Assembly (NCBI GenBank): GCA_020350205.1 | Contig: CP070707.1 | Location: forward strand, 2,232,073-2,295,361 | DNA: 63,289 bases | Origin: a bacterium | GTDB taxonomy: Bacteria > Calditrichota > Calditrichia > RBG-13-44-9 | Reading direction: 5' to 3' | Shown: piece after piece, positions 51,407-59,446 of the stretch | Layout of the letters: every line of letters begins with the position of its first letter | How positions within the stretch are numbered: position 1 is the first letter of the stretch | Notes under the pieces: generated by a model | What the model saw: only the letters and a program-made list of their open reading frames with translations | Told to the model about the DNA's origin: nothing | The model's database searches: none | Made by a program: the position numbers and the translations under genes

Positions 51407-53134
51407 ATGAGAACGCTAAACCTCGCCCTCGCCCAGGTGAATCATGTGGTGGGAGATTTTGAAGGTAATTTTCAGAAGATTGTATCATATATTGGCCAGG
51501 CAAAGAAAGCAGGTGCAGATGTGGTTGCTTTTCCTGAAATGTGTCTTGCCGGTTACCCCCCTGAAGATTTGCTTCTTAAACCTGAATTTATAAAAGAAAA
51601 CCAGAGATATCTGAAAAAGCTCTTACCCCATTCTCAAGATATAACGGTTATCGTTGGCTTCGTAGATCACGAAGATGATATATACAATGCGGCGGCAATC
51701 CTGCATGCTGGGGAGTTGGCTGGAATTTATCATAAGATATTCCTTCCTAATTATGGGGTGTTCGATGAAAACCGCTATTTTCAGGCGGGACAGAAAGTAC
51801 AGGTTTTTGTTCTCAATGATGTAAAAATTGGAGTAAACATCTGCGAAGATATCTGGTATCCGGGGGGACCGACCCGAGAACAAGCTCTTTATGGAGGAGC
51901 TGAACTAGTGATAAATATTTCCTCTTCTCCCTACCATTATGGAAAAGCCCATGCCCGCTTACGAATGCTTTCTACCCGGGCGGAAGATAATGGGGTAATC
52001 GTTGCCTACGTCAATACAGTTGGGGGACAGGATGAACTCGTATTCGATGGCAACTCTATGATCATTTCGGAAGAGGGAACTCTCTTGGGCAAGGCCCCTT
52101 CCTTTGAGGAAAATTTAATGGTGCTAACGCTTCATCCCGAAAATGTATTCAACGAACGAATTCACGATCCTCGCAGGCGTAAAGAAAAAATATACACAGC
52201 TCCTGAATGGCATTTGGAAGAAATCACTTTGAAATCATTGGCAAAAAGCAAGAAGAAGCAAGATATTGATGGTCATATTTCTGATTTTCTCGACCAGGAT
52301 GAGGAGGTTTATAAGGCCCTTCAAACCGGTTTAAAGGATTATGTCGAGAAAAACCGCTTTAAGAAAGTCCTGGTGGGTATCTCGGGAGGAATAGACTCGG
52401 CCCTTGTTGCAAGCATAGCAGCGGATACCCTGGGTAAGGAAAATGTGATTGGGGTGGCAATGCATAGCCAATTTACCAGTAAGGAGAGTAAAAATGATGC
52501 CCGGAAACTGGCGGAAAATCATGGTTTCAAATTACTGGAAATAGCCATTGATGAACTCTATCAGGATTTTTTGACCCAAATGAAGCCAGTTTTTAAAAAT
52601 GCGGTAGCTGACAGTACCGAGGAAAATATTCAGGCACGTATTCGCGGCATTATTCTGATGGCTCTTTCCAATAAATTCGGATGGCTGGTTTTAGCTACCG
52701 GGAACAAGAGTGAAATTAGTGTGGGATATTGTACCCTTTATGGGGACATGGTCGGCGGTTTTTCACTCATTAAAGACGTTTATAAAACCATGGTGTATCA
52801 ACTGGCGGAATACCGAAATCGCAAGGTCGGCTTTGATATCATTCCCAGAAGGATTATGACCAAAGCGCCTTCTGCAGAATTGAAACCCAATCAGAAAGAT
52901 ACAGATTCGCTACCTCCTTACGCCATTCTTGATCCGATCCTGACCGCCTATGTGGAAGAAGATCTTGCTACAAATGAAATTATTGAGATGGGATTCGATC
53001 GTCAAACGGTTGAAAAAGTAATCAAGTTGGTAGATGGAAATGAATATAAACGTAGACAGGCGGCTCCGGGTATTAAAATTACCCATCGCGCTTTTGGAAA
53101 AGATCGCCGATTTCCGATTACGAATCGATTCTAG
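51407..53134 (+). CDS. nadE: Glutamine-dependent NAD+ synthetase
   Basis: This is the last step of NAD+ synthesis, amidating nicotinate adenine dinucleotide with glutamine nitrogen. The N-terminal nitrilase-type glutaminase has the catalytic triad in FPEMCLAGYPPEDL (Glu), YHKIFLPNYGVFDE (Lys) and GVNICEDIWYPGG (Cys). The synthetase domain has the P-loop VGISGGIDSALVA and ATGNKSEISVGYCTLYGD plus KAPSAELKPNQ. I chose ATG 51407 because GTGAGGAG lies about seven bases upstream and the nitrilase domain begins at once (575 residues); the frame is open from 51350. It is transcribed alone, divergent from the PTS IIA gene. Confidence 0.96.
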   Translation: MRTLNLALAQVNHVVGDFEGNFQKIVSYIGQAKKAGADVVAFPEMCLAGYPPEDLLLKPEFIKENQRYLKKLLPHSQDITVIVGFVDHEDDIYNAAAILHAGELAGIYHKIFLPNYGVFDENRYFQAGQKVQVFVLNDVKIGVNICEDIWYPGGPTREQALYGGAELVINISSSPYHYGKAHARLRMLSTRAEDNGVIVAYVNTVGGQDELVFDGNSMIISEEGTLLGKAPSFEENLMVLTLHPENVFNERIHDPRRRKEKIYTAPEWHLEEITLKSLAKSKKKQDIDGHISDFLDQDEEVYKALQTGLKDYVEKNRFKKVLVGISGGIDSALVASIAADTLGKENVIGVAMHSQFTSKESKNDARKLAENHGFKLLEIAIDELYQDFLTQMKPVFKNAVADSTEENIQARIRGIILMALSNKFGWLVLATGNKSEISVGYCTLYGDMVGGFSLIKDVYKTMVYQLAEYRNRKVGFDIIPRRIMTKAPSAELKPNQKDTDSLPPYAILDPILTAYVEEDLATNEIIEMGFDRQTVEKVIKLVDGNEYKRRQAAPGIKITHRAFGKDRRFPITNRF

Positions 53135-53451
53135 CAGGATGAAGTTGAGACTATATTTTTTGAATTCTTACAGTAAATTGAACTGTCAATAGATATTCGG
53201 TCTCCGGATAAACACTACTGTATCTTATAATTCTTGCCAATTAATAAAAGCTCTACAGAGGGTTTATCTTAATCTGGAGTCTGCTTCCTTATTGATTAAT
53301 CCACCTGAGTATCGTAAAGATTGAACTTTTCGATAATGAAAATCCGGTAATTTTTAATATGCAACCCAGGATTATTTTGTTTGGAGCTTCACTGATATTT
53401 TCCTAATTTTAAAGTTATTATCATAACATCATTTTCTGAGAGGAGAAAAAT
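53135..53451. other. Intergenic region between nadE and the OmpA-like gene
   Basis: These 317 bases are AT-rich. They contain no frame with a convincing start, no tRNA-like structure and no strong hairpin with a T run. A five-base inverted repeat (ACAGT/ACTGT near 53170-53186) is too short to interpret. Promoter and leader of the OmpA-like gene must lie here; AGAGGAG before ATG 53452 is a strong ribosome binding site. Confidence 0.45.
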
Positions 53452-54894
53452 ATGAAAATGAAAAATATGCTCATCAAATTATTCCTTGTGTTATTAATCA
53501 GTACAATCCCGGGATTTTCGCAGCAGAATATTGAAAGTCTGCTCAATGCGGTTGAAAATGAGATGAGTAAACTCAGACAGGACAAGTATGATCTGCTTTC
53601 ACCGGAAAACTTTAGTAATGCAGATGAAGAATATAACAAGGCCAAAAAGGAATTTGAGGAAGGAAAAGATATTCGTGGTATTCGGGAAAGACTGGAGAAG
53701 GCCGGTCGCTATTTAAAAGTTGTGAATGATATTGGAAAACAAGGGGAAATATTGTTCAAGGATGTCCTTCAAGCGCGGGAAGATGCTTTACTGGCACAGG
53801 CTCCCGAATTTGCCATGACCGAGTTTGAAGAAGCGGAGAAAAAATTTTTAGAAGCCAGCGGTCGCCTTGAAAAAGGTGATCTGAATGGTGCAAGGAGTCG
53901 GGCGCCTAAAACCGAAGAAGCATATCGCCAGGCCGAATTAAGAGCGATTAAGGAGAGCATTATTGGGAGCGTGAGGGGATTACTGAACGAGGCAGAACGC
54001 CGCGATGTAAAAAATAATGCGCCCATTACTATGAATGAAGCCCAGCTTTCTTATGACGAAGCGTTGGTAACCCTGAATAGTAATCGTTATGCGAAATCAA
54101 ATGCCCGGGAGACAGCCAACCGCGCAGCCTATCAGGCAAGACATGCCATGTACCTGGATGAGATAATCGAAAAATTAAAAAAAGATAATAAAAACTGGGA
54201 AAAGCTGATCCGAGATTTTGAGGACAGATTGAATAAGGTCGCAAATGAACTGGGTTTTGAGGCAGAATATGATAAAGGATTTGCGGGACCACATGAAAAT
54301 ATTCTCCTCGCTTTAAAAAATCTAAAAGAGGAAAATAATAACCTGACCAATGATCTCAATCAGCTGCAGAATGAAAATGATGAACTAAATCAGAAGATTC
54401 AGCAGTATGAAAAAACCGTGGTCAGTGAATTGCAGCAGAAAAAGGAACGAGAGGAGAAATTCAAAAAGATAGAGAGCATTTTTACCCGGGACGAGGCTCA
54501 GGTAATCCAAACCGAGGACCATCTGGTGATTCGGTTATATGGCTTGACATTCGCCTCAGGTTCGGCAGTTATTGCTCCAGACCAGTTTATGCTCCTGACC
54601 AAAGTCATGCGGGCACTGCGGGAATTTCCTAAAAAGAAGTATATGGTGGCGGGTCACACAGATTCTCAGGGTAATGATTCCTATAATCTGAATCTGTCTG
54701 AAAATCGTGCCGCAGCGGTGAGGGCTTACCTGGAGGCAAATATGAATCTGTCCCCTGAACAGTTCGAGAGTATCGGATATGGAGAAAGCCGACCGATTGC
54801 CAGTAACGACAGTCCGGATGGCCGGAGACTGAACCGGCGAATCGAAATTTTAATTAATCTGGAGAGTTCCGGAGGGGATGTCGGGACAGAATAA
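53452..54894 (+). CDS. OmpA-family peptidoglycan-binding protein with long helical N-terminal region
   Basis: A signal peptide (residues 1-24, ending GFSQ) is followed by helical repeats: SNADEEYNKAKKEFEEG, TEFEEAEKKFLEASGRLEKG and MNEAQLSYDEALVTLNS look like related units of a DUF4398-type bundle. A coiled coil (residues about 225-345) comes next. The C-terminal OmpA domain (residues about 360-475) binds peptidoglycan through GHTDSQGNDSYNLNLSENRAAAV and GYGESRPIASND...NRRIEI, with the key Asp and Arg. There is no N-terminal barrel, so it is a periplasmic or outer-membrane-associated tether rather than a porin. A strong terminator follows at 54924. Confidence 0.9.
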   Translation: MKMKNMLIKLFLVLLISTIPGFSQQNIESLLNAVENEMSKLRQDKYDLLSPENFSNADEEYNKAKKEFEEGKDIRGIRERLEKAGRYLKVVNDIGKQGEILFKDVLQAREDALLAQAPEFAMTEFEEAEKKFLEASGRLEKGDLNGARSRAPKTEEAYRQAELRAIKESIIGSVRGLLNEAERRDVKNNAPITMNEAQLSYDEALVTLNSNRYAKSNARETANRAAYQARHAMYLDEIIEKLKKDNKNWEKLIRDFEDRLNKVANELGFEAEYDKGFAGPHENILLALKNLKEENNNLTNDLNQLQNENDELNQKIQQYEKTVVSELQQKKEREEKFKKIESIFTRDEAQVIQTEDHLVIRLYGLTFASGSAVIAPDQFMLLTKVMRALREFPKKKYMVAGHTDSQGNDSYNLNLSENRAAAVRAYLEANMNLSPEQFESIGYGESRPIASNDSPDGRRLNRRIEILINLESSGGDVGTE

Positions 54895-54923
54895 CATTTA
54901 ATTTCAAAAAAGATAATACAATT

Positions 54924-54955
54924 GCCCGTAGGGTTACGTTTTACTACGGGCTTTT
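54924..54955 (+). terminator. Intrinsic terminator after the OmpA-like gene
   Basis: GCCCGTAG (54924-54931) and CTACGGGC (54944-54951) form a perfect eight-base stem with a 12-base loop, followed by TTTT and more T-rich sequence. The next gene starts 37 bases later and must have a separate promoter or depend on read-through. Confidence 0.85.
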
Positions 54956-54991
54956 ATTTAATTGATTATAGTCAGAGGATCTCGAAGGAAT

Positions 54992-55705
54992 ATGTTCAGC
55001 AAAATTGACTATCAGGTATTTCACTCCTTCCCCCATATCCTCTCCCGTTCCATCTGGTGCAAAGAAAATTCAATGCCGGCTGCAGAGAAGATTTTGGATG
55101 AGCATAGACTGCTCCAGGATTTTCTTGAGGAATCTTCATTCTCGGCTAATCACTTGATTTCAGCCAAACAGGTGCATGGGAATCATATAGAACAGGTGCA
55201 TGGGATTGGCGTGGTTGAAAACTGCGATGGACTGCTGACAACAGAAAAGAATATGCCCCTGGCCATCCGAACTGCGGATTGTGCCGCTGTAATGATGTAT
55301 GCACAAAGCGAAGATACTGTTGTTAATCTGCATGTCGGTTGGCGTGGCGCAGCTGCTGGAATTATAGGAAAGGCTGTTCATCTATTGGCAAAAGATCAGA
55401 TTAATTCGACAAAACAAATTTGGGTTGCTGTTGGACCGCTGATACGGGAATGTTGTTATGAGGTGGGACCCGAATTCTATCATACATTTGATGAGCAATA
55501 TTTAGAAAGCCGGAATAAAACGATTTACTTTCATTTGCAAAATGTCATACAAAGTCAACTTTCAGACGCAGGTATTTGGCCGGAGCAACTGGAATTTTCC
55601 GGAGAGTGTACCTTCTGTAGTCCTCTGGGACTGCCCTCATACCGCCGGGATAATACCGGTCAACGTATAATCAATATCATTGAAAATAAGGGAGAATCTC
55701 AATGA
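54992..55705 (+). CDS. pgeF: Peptidoglycan editing factor / LACC1-like purine nucleoside phosphorylase (YfiH)
   Basis: This is a multicopper-oxidase-like fold enzyme of the DUF152/YfiH family, reported as a peptidoglycan-editing factor in E. coli and as a purine nucleoside phosphorylase/deaminase in LACC1-type members. The metal-site motifs are KQVHGNHI, AIRTADCAAVMMY, NLHVGWRGAAAGI (catalytic His and Arg), GPLIRECCYEVGPEF and GECTFC. ATG 54992 is preferred, since GAAGGA lies six bases upstream; the frame is open from a TTG at 54962. The product is 237 residues. Its stop overlaps the next gene's ATG. Confidence 0.93.
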   Translation: MFSKIDYQVFHSFPHILSRSIWCKENSMPAAEKILDEHRLLQDFLEESSFSANHLISAKQVHGNHIEQVHGIGVVENCDGLLTTEKNMPLAIRTADCAAVMMYAQSEDTVVNLHVGWRGAAAGIIGKAVHLLAKDQINSTKQIWVAVGPLIRECCYEVGPEFYHTFDEQYLESRNKTIYFHLQNVIQSQLSDAGIWPEQLEFSGECTFCSPLGLPSYRRDNTGQRIINIIENKGESQ

Positions 55706-56199
55706 AACTTTATCGTATCATGTTCATTTTTTTAGCGGTTTTTCCTGTTTATCTTTCCGCCCAGGATTCACTGCTGGTGAATCAGAAATATATTAATTTT
55801 GAAATCAATCGGACTCCCCTGATTTCAGCAGGTTATTTCCTGCAAAATGGACTTGCCCTTGAAGCGGGAATTGGGCTGGCCTTTGATGGAGAACGAGACA
55901 GTAATCATTTAGCTATCCGGATCGGGTTGGATAAATATTTTGGCACCGCCGCCCTAACCCCTTTCGCGGGAGGATATGTATTATTTGAAATCAATCCGGA
56001 TGCCCTTTCTTCTGCCGGTTGGAACGGGTCCCGTTTGACCTTCGGAGGGCAGTGGGGTCTTAACTATTTTATCCTGGATAATTTAGCAATTGCCGGGACT
56101 ATTGGGGGTGAACTCTTATTGAATTCACCCAAAGACCTGGATAATTCTACCAAGTTAACCAGTTATACATCGGGACTGAAGTTTCGGTTTTTCTTCTAA
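55702..56199 (+). CDS. Small exported beta-barrel-like protein of unknown function
   Basis: This 165-residue protein has a signal peptide (RIMFIFLAVFPVYLSAQ). The mature chain is mostly alternating beta strand: LALEAGIGLAFDGERDS, LAIRIGLDKYFGT and TSYTSGLKFRFFF, ending in three aromatic residues, as in small eight-strand outer-membrane barrels. It starts in the ATGA overlapping the pgeF stop, so it is translationally coupled. uppP follows 71 bases later. I do not recognise a specific family. Confidence 0.65.
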   Translation: MKLYRIMFIFLAVFPVYLSAQDSLLVNQKYINFEINRTPLISAGYFLQNGLALEAGIGLAFDGERDSNHLAIRIGLDKYFGTAALTPFAGGYVLFEINPDALSSAGWNGSRLTFGGQWGLNYFILDNLAIAGTIGGELLLNSPKDLDNSTKLTSYTSGLKFRFFF

Positions 56200-56270
56200 G
56201 GAGCCAAACAAGGTGCGTTAAATTTATCACCTGAGATATATACTCTCTCTTCAGTTACATAAGAGGCAAA

Positions 56271-57086
56271 ATGGACTTGTTAAAAGCTATTATACTGGGA
56301 ATTTTGCAGGGACTATCAGAGTTTCTTCCCATCAGCAGTTCGGGACATTTGGTTATTGCCGAGTATCTTTTGGATTTTAATATTGGTGGACTGGCTTTTG
56401 AGGTCTTTGTTCACTTTGGAACTCTTCTAGCAGTTTTACTGGTCTTCCGTAAGGATATTCTCAACCTGATTAAGGCAATTCCTGATATTTCTCGACTACC
56501 CTTCAATACTTTACCAGAGGAACGGAAAGAGTATGCACTTTTAGCCATGTATATCATATTGGGATCCATCCCAGCAGCTCTGATCGGCATATTGATGGTG
56601 GAGACCATTGAGCACATTTTTGAAAATCATATCCTGGCCCTGGCCATGCTGTTTGTTACCGGTCTGATTGTATGGAGTTCCCGTTACAGTCAGGAGAAGG
56701 GGAAGAGGCTTGGTGCTTTCTCGGCTGTTCTAATCGGGATCGCGCAGGCCTTAGCCATTTTGCCGGGAATCTCGCGTTCCGGATCTACCATTGTCACCGG
56801 TTTGTGGATGGGGCTTCCCCGGCAACAAGCCGCCCGCTTTTCTTTTCTCCTGTCCGCACCGGTTATTTTTGGTGCCAGTATTTTAAAATTAAAAGATGTA
56901 GTTCAACAACCGTTAGCTCCGGCTGAATTATTTTACACCTTAAGTGCCACCCTTGCAGCCGGGATTTCAGGATATATCGCCATCATCTGGTTACTGGACG
57001 TCATTAAAAAGCAGCGGTTGGAGTGGTTTGGAGTGTATTGTATTGCGGTCAGTCTGGTCGGTTTAATACTTCATTTTGTAATTTGA
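56271..57086 (+). CDS. uppP: Undecaprenyl-diphosphate phosphatase
   Basis: This BacA/UppP membrane enzyme dephosphorylates undecaprenyl diphosphate to recycle the lipid carrier. The two catalytic motifs are present: GILQGLSEFLPISSSGHLVI (residues 9-28), with the essential Glu and Ser, and GIAQALAILPGISRSGSTI (residues about 157-175), with the essential Arg. About eight membrane helices fill the 271 residues. It is the last gene before the pilus locus. Overproduction of the family gives bacitracin resistance; nothing here suggests more than the housekeeping role. Confidence 0.96.
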   Translation: MDLLKAIILGILQGLSEFLPISSSGHLVIAEYLLDFNIGGLAFEVFVHFGTLLAVLLVFRKDILNLIKAIPDISRLPFNTLPEERKEYALLAMYIILGSIPAALIGILMVETIEHIFENHILALAMLFVTGLIVWSSRYSQEKGKRLGAFSAVLIGIAQALAILPGISRSGSTIVTGLWMGLPRQQAARFSFLLSAPVIFGASILKLKDVVQQPLAPAELFYTLSATLAAGISGYIAIIWLLDVIKKQRLEWFGVYCIAVSLVGLILHFVI

Positions 57087-57554
57087 ATTACCTGCTCGAT
57101 GTAATTTGTTGTAAAAGTCGACAGGACAATATTTTCCCCCATATCTTCCTTTTGTTTTGGACAATATAATTTATCCAGAGATCAGCTCTTTCCCGTTCAT
57201 TTACTTCTTCCCGGAATCTACCTCATATTAGTTTATCTGACCCTATTTATATAATCTTAAAAAAATTGCTCAATTTTTCATATGAGGTGTCGAGTAATTA
57301 GTAAAAGGTGATGAAAATCAGGTCATTTTTTATTAGATATGATGATAAAGAAAAATTATAACCCATTAATAAACAATAAGATGTACATATTGGCATGTAA
57401 TTTGACTCATATGAAAATGCGCTACTAAGATAACATGCGTCAAGAAAACATGGAGGTTCAGGATGAAAGTACCCTAATTTAAATAAAGAGAACCTAACCT
57501 TTTAATTAAGTCATTCTAATTAACCCAATTCAATTAATTTAAGGAGGATTTACA
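57087..57554. other. 468-base leader region of the pilus-like locus
   Basis: No gene is visible. A GG-N10-GA element, TGGCATG-TAAT-TTGAC at 57391-57406, resembles the sigma-54 consensus imperfectly and would leave a 5' untranslated region of about 140 bases. AAGGAGGA at 57541-57548 is a near-perfect ribosome binding site for the pilin-like gene. The region is AT-rich (several AATTAA runs) and may hold further control sites. Confidence 0.4.
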
Positions 57555-58004
57555 ATGGGTCAGCAGCAATTATTACTTATCGTGTTAGGAATTATCATCG
57601 TCGGTATCGCCATTGCAGTGGGTGTGAATATGTTCCAGCAGAGTGCAGTGGATACCAATCGTCAGTCAGTGATCAGTGATTTGACAAACCTGGCTGCCAA
57701 GGCACAAAGATTCTACCGTACCCCGCAGGAACTCGGCGGTGGTGCCCAGAATTTCCAGGGATTTGCTCTGGGTCGCTTGGATACTTCCAATGCGAATGGT
57801 AGCTTCCGGGTCTATGCTTCAGGTGCACCCACTTCACCGACGGCCCGCCCGGCTTATACCAGCAATATATCCATTACGACTTCCGTCATTGATACGATTT
57901 GGCTTGCCGGCTGGGGTCGGGAAGATGGCGACGTCGCAGCTTACAAAGTCATGGCAGTTACCGCTGTGGCTCCGTCAGGAATTCAGACGTCCATCGTCAA
58001 CTAA
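57555..58004 (+). CDS. Pilin-like subunit with minimal leader
   Basis: This 149-residue protein starts MGQQQLLLIVLGIII, a hydrophobic helix of about 22 residues beginning at residue 6, then TNRQSVISDLTNLAAKAQRFY, an amphipathic extension like the alpha-1 helix of type IV pilins. The C-terminal 90 residues are a Gly/Thr/Ser-rich beta domain. There is no usual prepilin leader; if prepilin peptidase acts, the leader would be just Met-Gly, and Glu at +5 is absent. A very strong ribosome binding site in front and a terminator behind suggest the major subunit. The following genes encode the PilC and PilB homologues. It resembles pilins by architecture, not by family match. Confidence 0.6.
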   Translation: MGQQQLLLIVLGIIIVGIAIAVGVNMFQQSAVDTNRQSVISDLTNLAAKAQRFYRTPQELGGGAQNFQGFALGRLDTSNANGSFRVYASGAPTSPTARPAYTSNISITTSVIDTIWLAGWGREDGDVAAYKVMAVTAVAPSGIQTSIVN

Positions 58005-58018
58005 GCTGAAAAATCAAA

Positions 58019-58045
58019 GGCGGGCCTCGAGCCCGCCTCTTTTTT
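58019..58045 (+). terminator. Terminator between the pilin-like gene and the pilC-like gene
   Basis: GGCGGGC (58019-58025) pairs perfectly with GCCCGCC (58031-58037) around CTCGA, followed by TCTTTTTT. The next gene begins only 19 bases further on, so partial read-through would give much pilin-like subunit and little machine protein. Confidence 0.88.
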
Positions 58046-58064
58046 CTACCAAGGTGAGGAAATC

Positions 58065-59405
58065 ATGCCAGATTATAGATTCATAGGAATTGCGAATACC
58101 GGAAAATCGGTTCAGGGAGTCATCGCTGCTGACACGACGGCAGAGGCCAAGAAAAAAATTAAAAAAATGGCCGCCCATCATAAGGTAAAAATCAGCAAAA
58201 TTCAAAAAAGAAAAACCTGGATCTATAAAATTCAGAAGAATGGTGAAAAACCTGTGAAGGGAGAGCAAAAAGCTTTCACCAAGCAGGAAGTAAACCAGGC
58301 ATTAACCAAATTAGGTTATAAGGTTCTAAGTGTTCAACCGAAGATGGGATTTCTCGCGTTAAAACCACCCGCCGCAGATCTGGTAACTTTTGTACGGTTG
58401 AGTGCGGATCTTCTAAGGGAAAAATTACCTTTTAATGAAGTATTACAGTTGCTCTCGAATGATCTGAATAATCCGGCTTTGAGAGACGCGGTGCGTCAAA
58501 TCAATAACGATCTGCGCCAGGGCAAAGACAGTGAGGAAGCTTTTCTGAAACAGGAGAGAGTCTTAGGAAAGTTTACTGCACGTATGCTTGGTCTGGCTTC
58601 TAAAAGTGGTAACATGGCGGACATTTATGAAAGTACGGCTAAGTTTCTGGAAAGGAACGCGGAGTTTCGTAAAAATATGCGGCAAGCCTTGATTATGCCG
58701 CTGTTTACTTTGCTCATTCTTTTTGGTGCTTGTGTGTTTTATGTGGCTTATATCTTCCCCGAAACAGCAAAGCTTTTCCTGAAACTTGGAAGTGAACTCC
58801 CGCCCATGACTAAGGCAACGCTGGATTTGAGCGACTTCCTTATCGCAAATATGCCCATTTTCTCAATCGTTATGTTAGTTCTCTCCGGCGGAATCATTTA
58901 CTTTCTGAGAACTCCACAGGGACGATTCTTCAAAGATCGTTACATTCTCAAATTACCGATTATGGGTCCAATCGTTCATAAGACGACAATCGAGATATTT
59001 TGCCGGGTTTTCTATTCACTTTACAGTGGTTCGGGTGAAAATGTTGATGCCATTCGATTAGCCTCAGAAGCCTGCGGAAACAAATATTTTGAGGATCGTA
59101 TCAAAAATGTTTCCATTCCTCTCATGTTGCGGGAAGGTCGGGGACTGGTGGACTCCTTCAAGGAGGCCGATGTCTTTACGCCTACTGCACTATCCCGTTT
59201 TAATTCCGGTGCCGAAACCGGTACTGTGAAAATGACCGCCGTTCAAATTGCTAATTATTATGAAAAAGAAACCGTCTATAAACTGAAAAATGCAGTGGAT
59301 TTAGTCCAGATTGTGGTTGCGATGATCATTATGATTGTGATGACGGCTCTGACACTGGTTTCTTCAGAGACAGCCCTGGTATCCCCCAAATCTCCTGTAG
59401 GATAG
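58065..59405 (+). CDS. Type II secretion/type IV pilus inner-membrane platform protein (PilC/GspF family)
   Basis: This is the inner-membrane core on which pilins assemble. The N-terminus (residues 1 to about 110) is a basic cytoplasmic domain with a repeated sense-strand-helix pattern (YRFIGIANTGKSVQGVIAAD). Two T2SSF domains follow: VTFVRLSADLLREKLPFNEVLQ to the first membrane helices (about 213-235) and FCRVFYSLYSGSGENVDAI to the last helix (about 408-430), with a membrane helix near residue 270 between them. The length of 446 is slightly long. It comes after the terminator at 58019 and precedes the ATPase gene by 41 bases. Confidence 0.92.
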   Translation: MPDYRFIGIANTGKSVQGVIAADTTAEAKKKIKKMAAHHKVKISKIQKRKTWIYKIQKNGEKPVKGEQKAFTKQEVNQALTKLGYKVLSVQPKMGFLALKPPAADLVTFVRLSADLLREKLPFNEVLQLLSNDLNNPALRDAVRQINNDLRQGKDSEEAFLKQERVLGKFTARMLGLASKSGNMADIYESTAKFLERNAEFRKNMRQALIMPLFTLLILFGACVFYVAYIFPETAKLFLKLGSELPPMTKATLDLSDFLIANMPIFSIVMLVLSGGIIYFLRTPQGRFFKDRYILKLPIMGPIVHKTTIEIFCRVFYSLYSGSGENVDAIRLASEACGNKYFEDRIKNVSIPLMLREGRGLVDSFKEADVFTPTALSRFNSGAETGTVKMTAVQIANYYEKETVYKLKNAVDLVQIVVAMIIMIVMTALTLVSSETALVSPKSPVG

Positions 59406-59446
59406 ATTAAAGAATTGAAGTAAACGAAGAAGAGTGTGATTGACAT

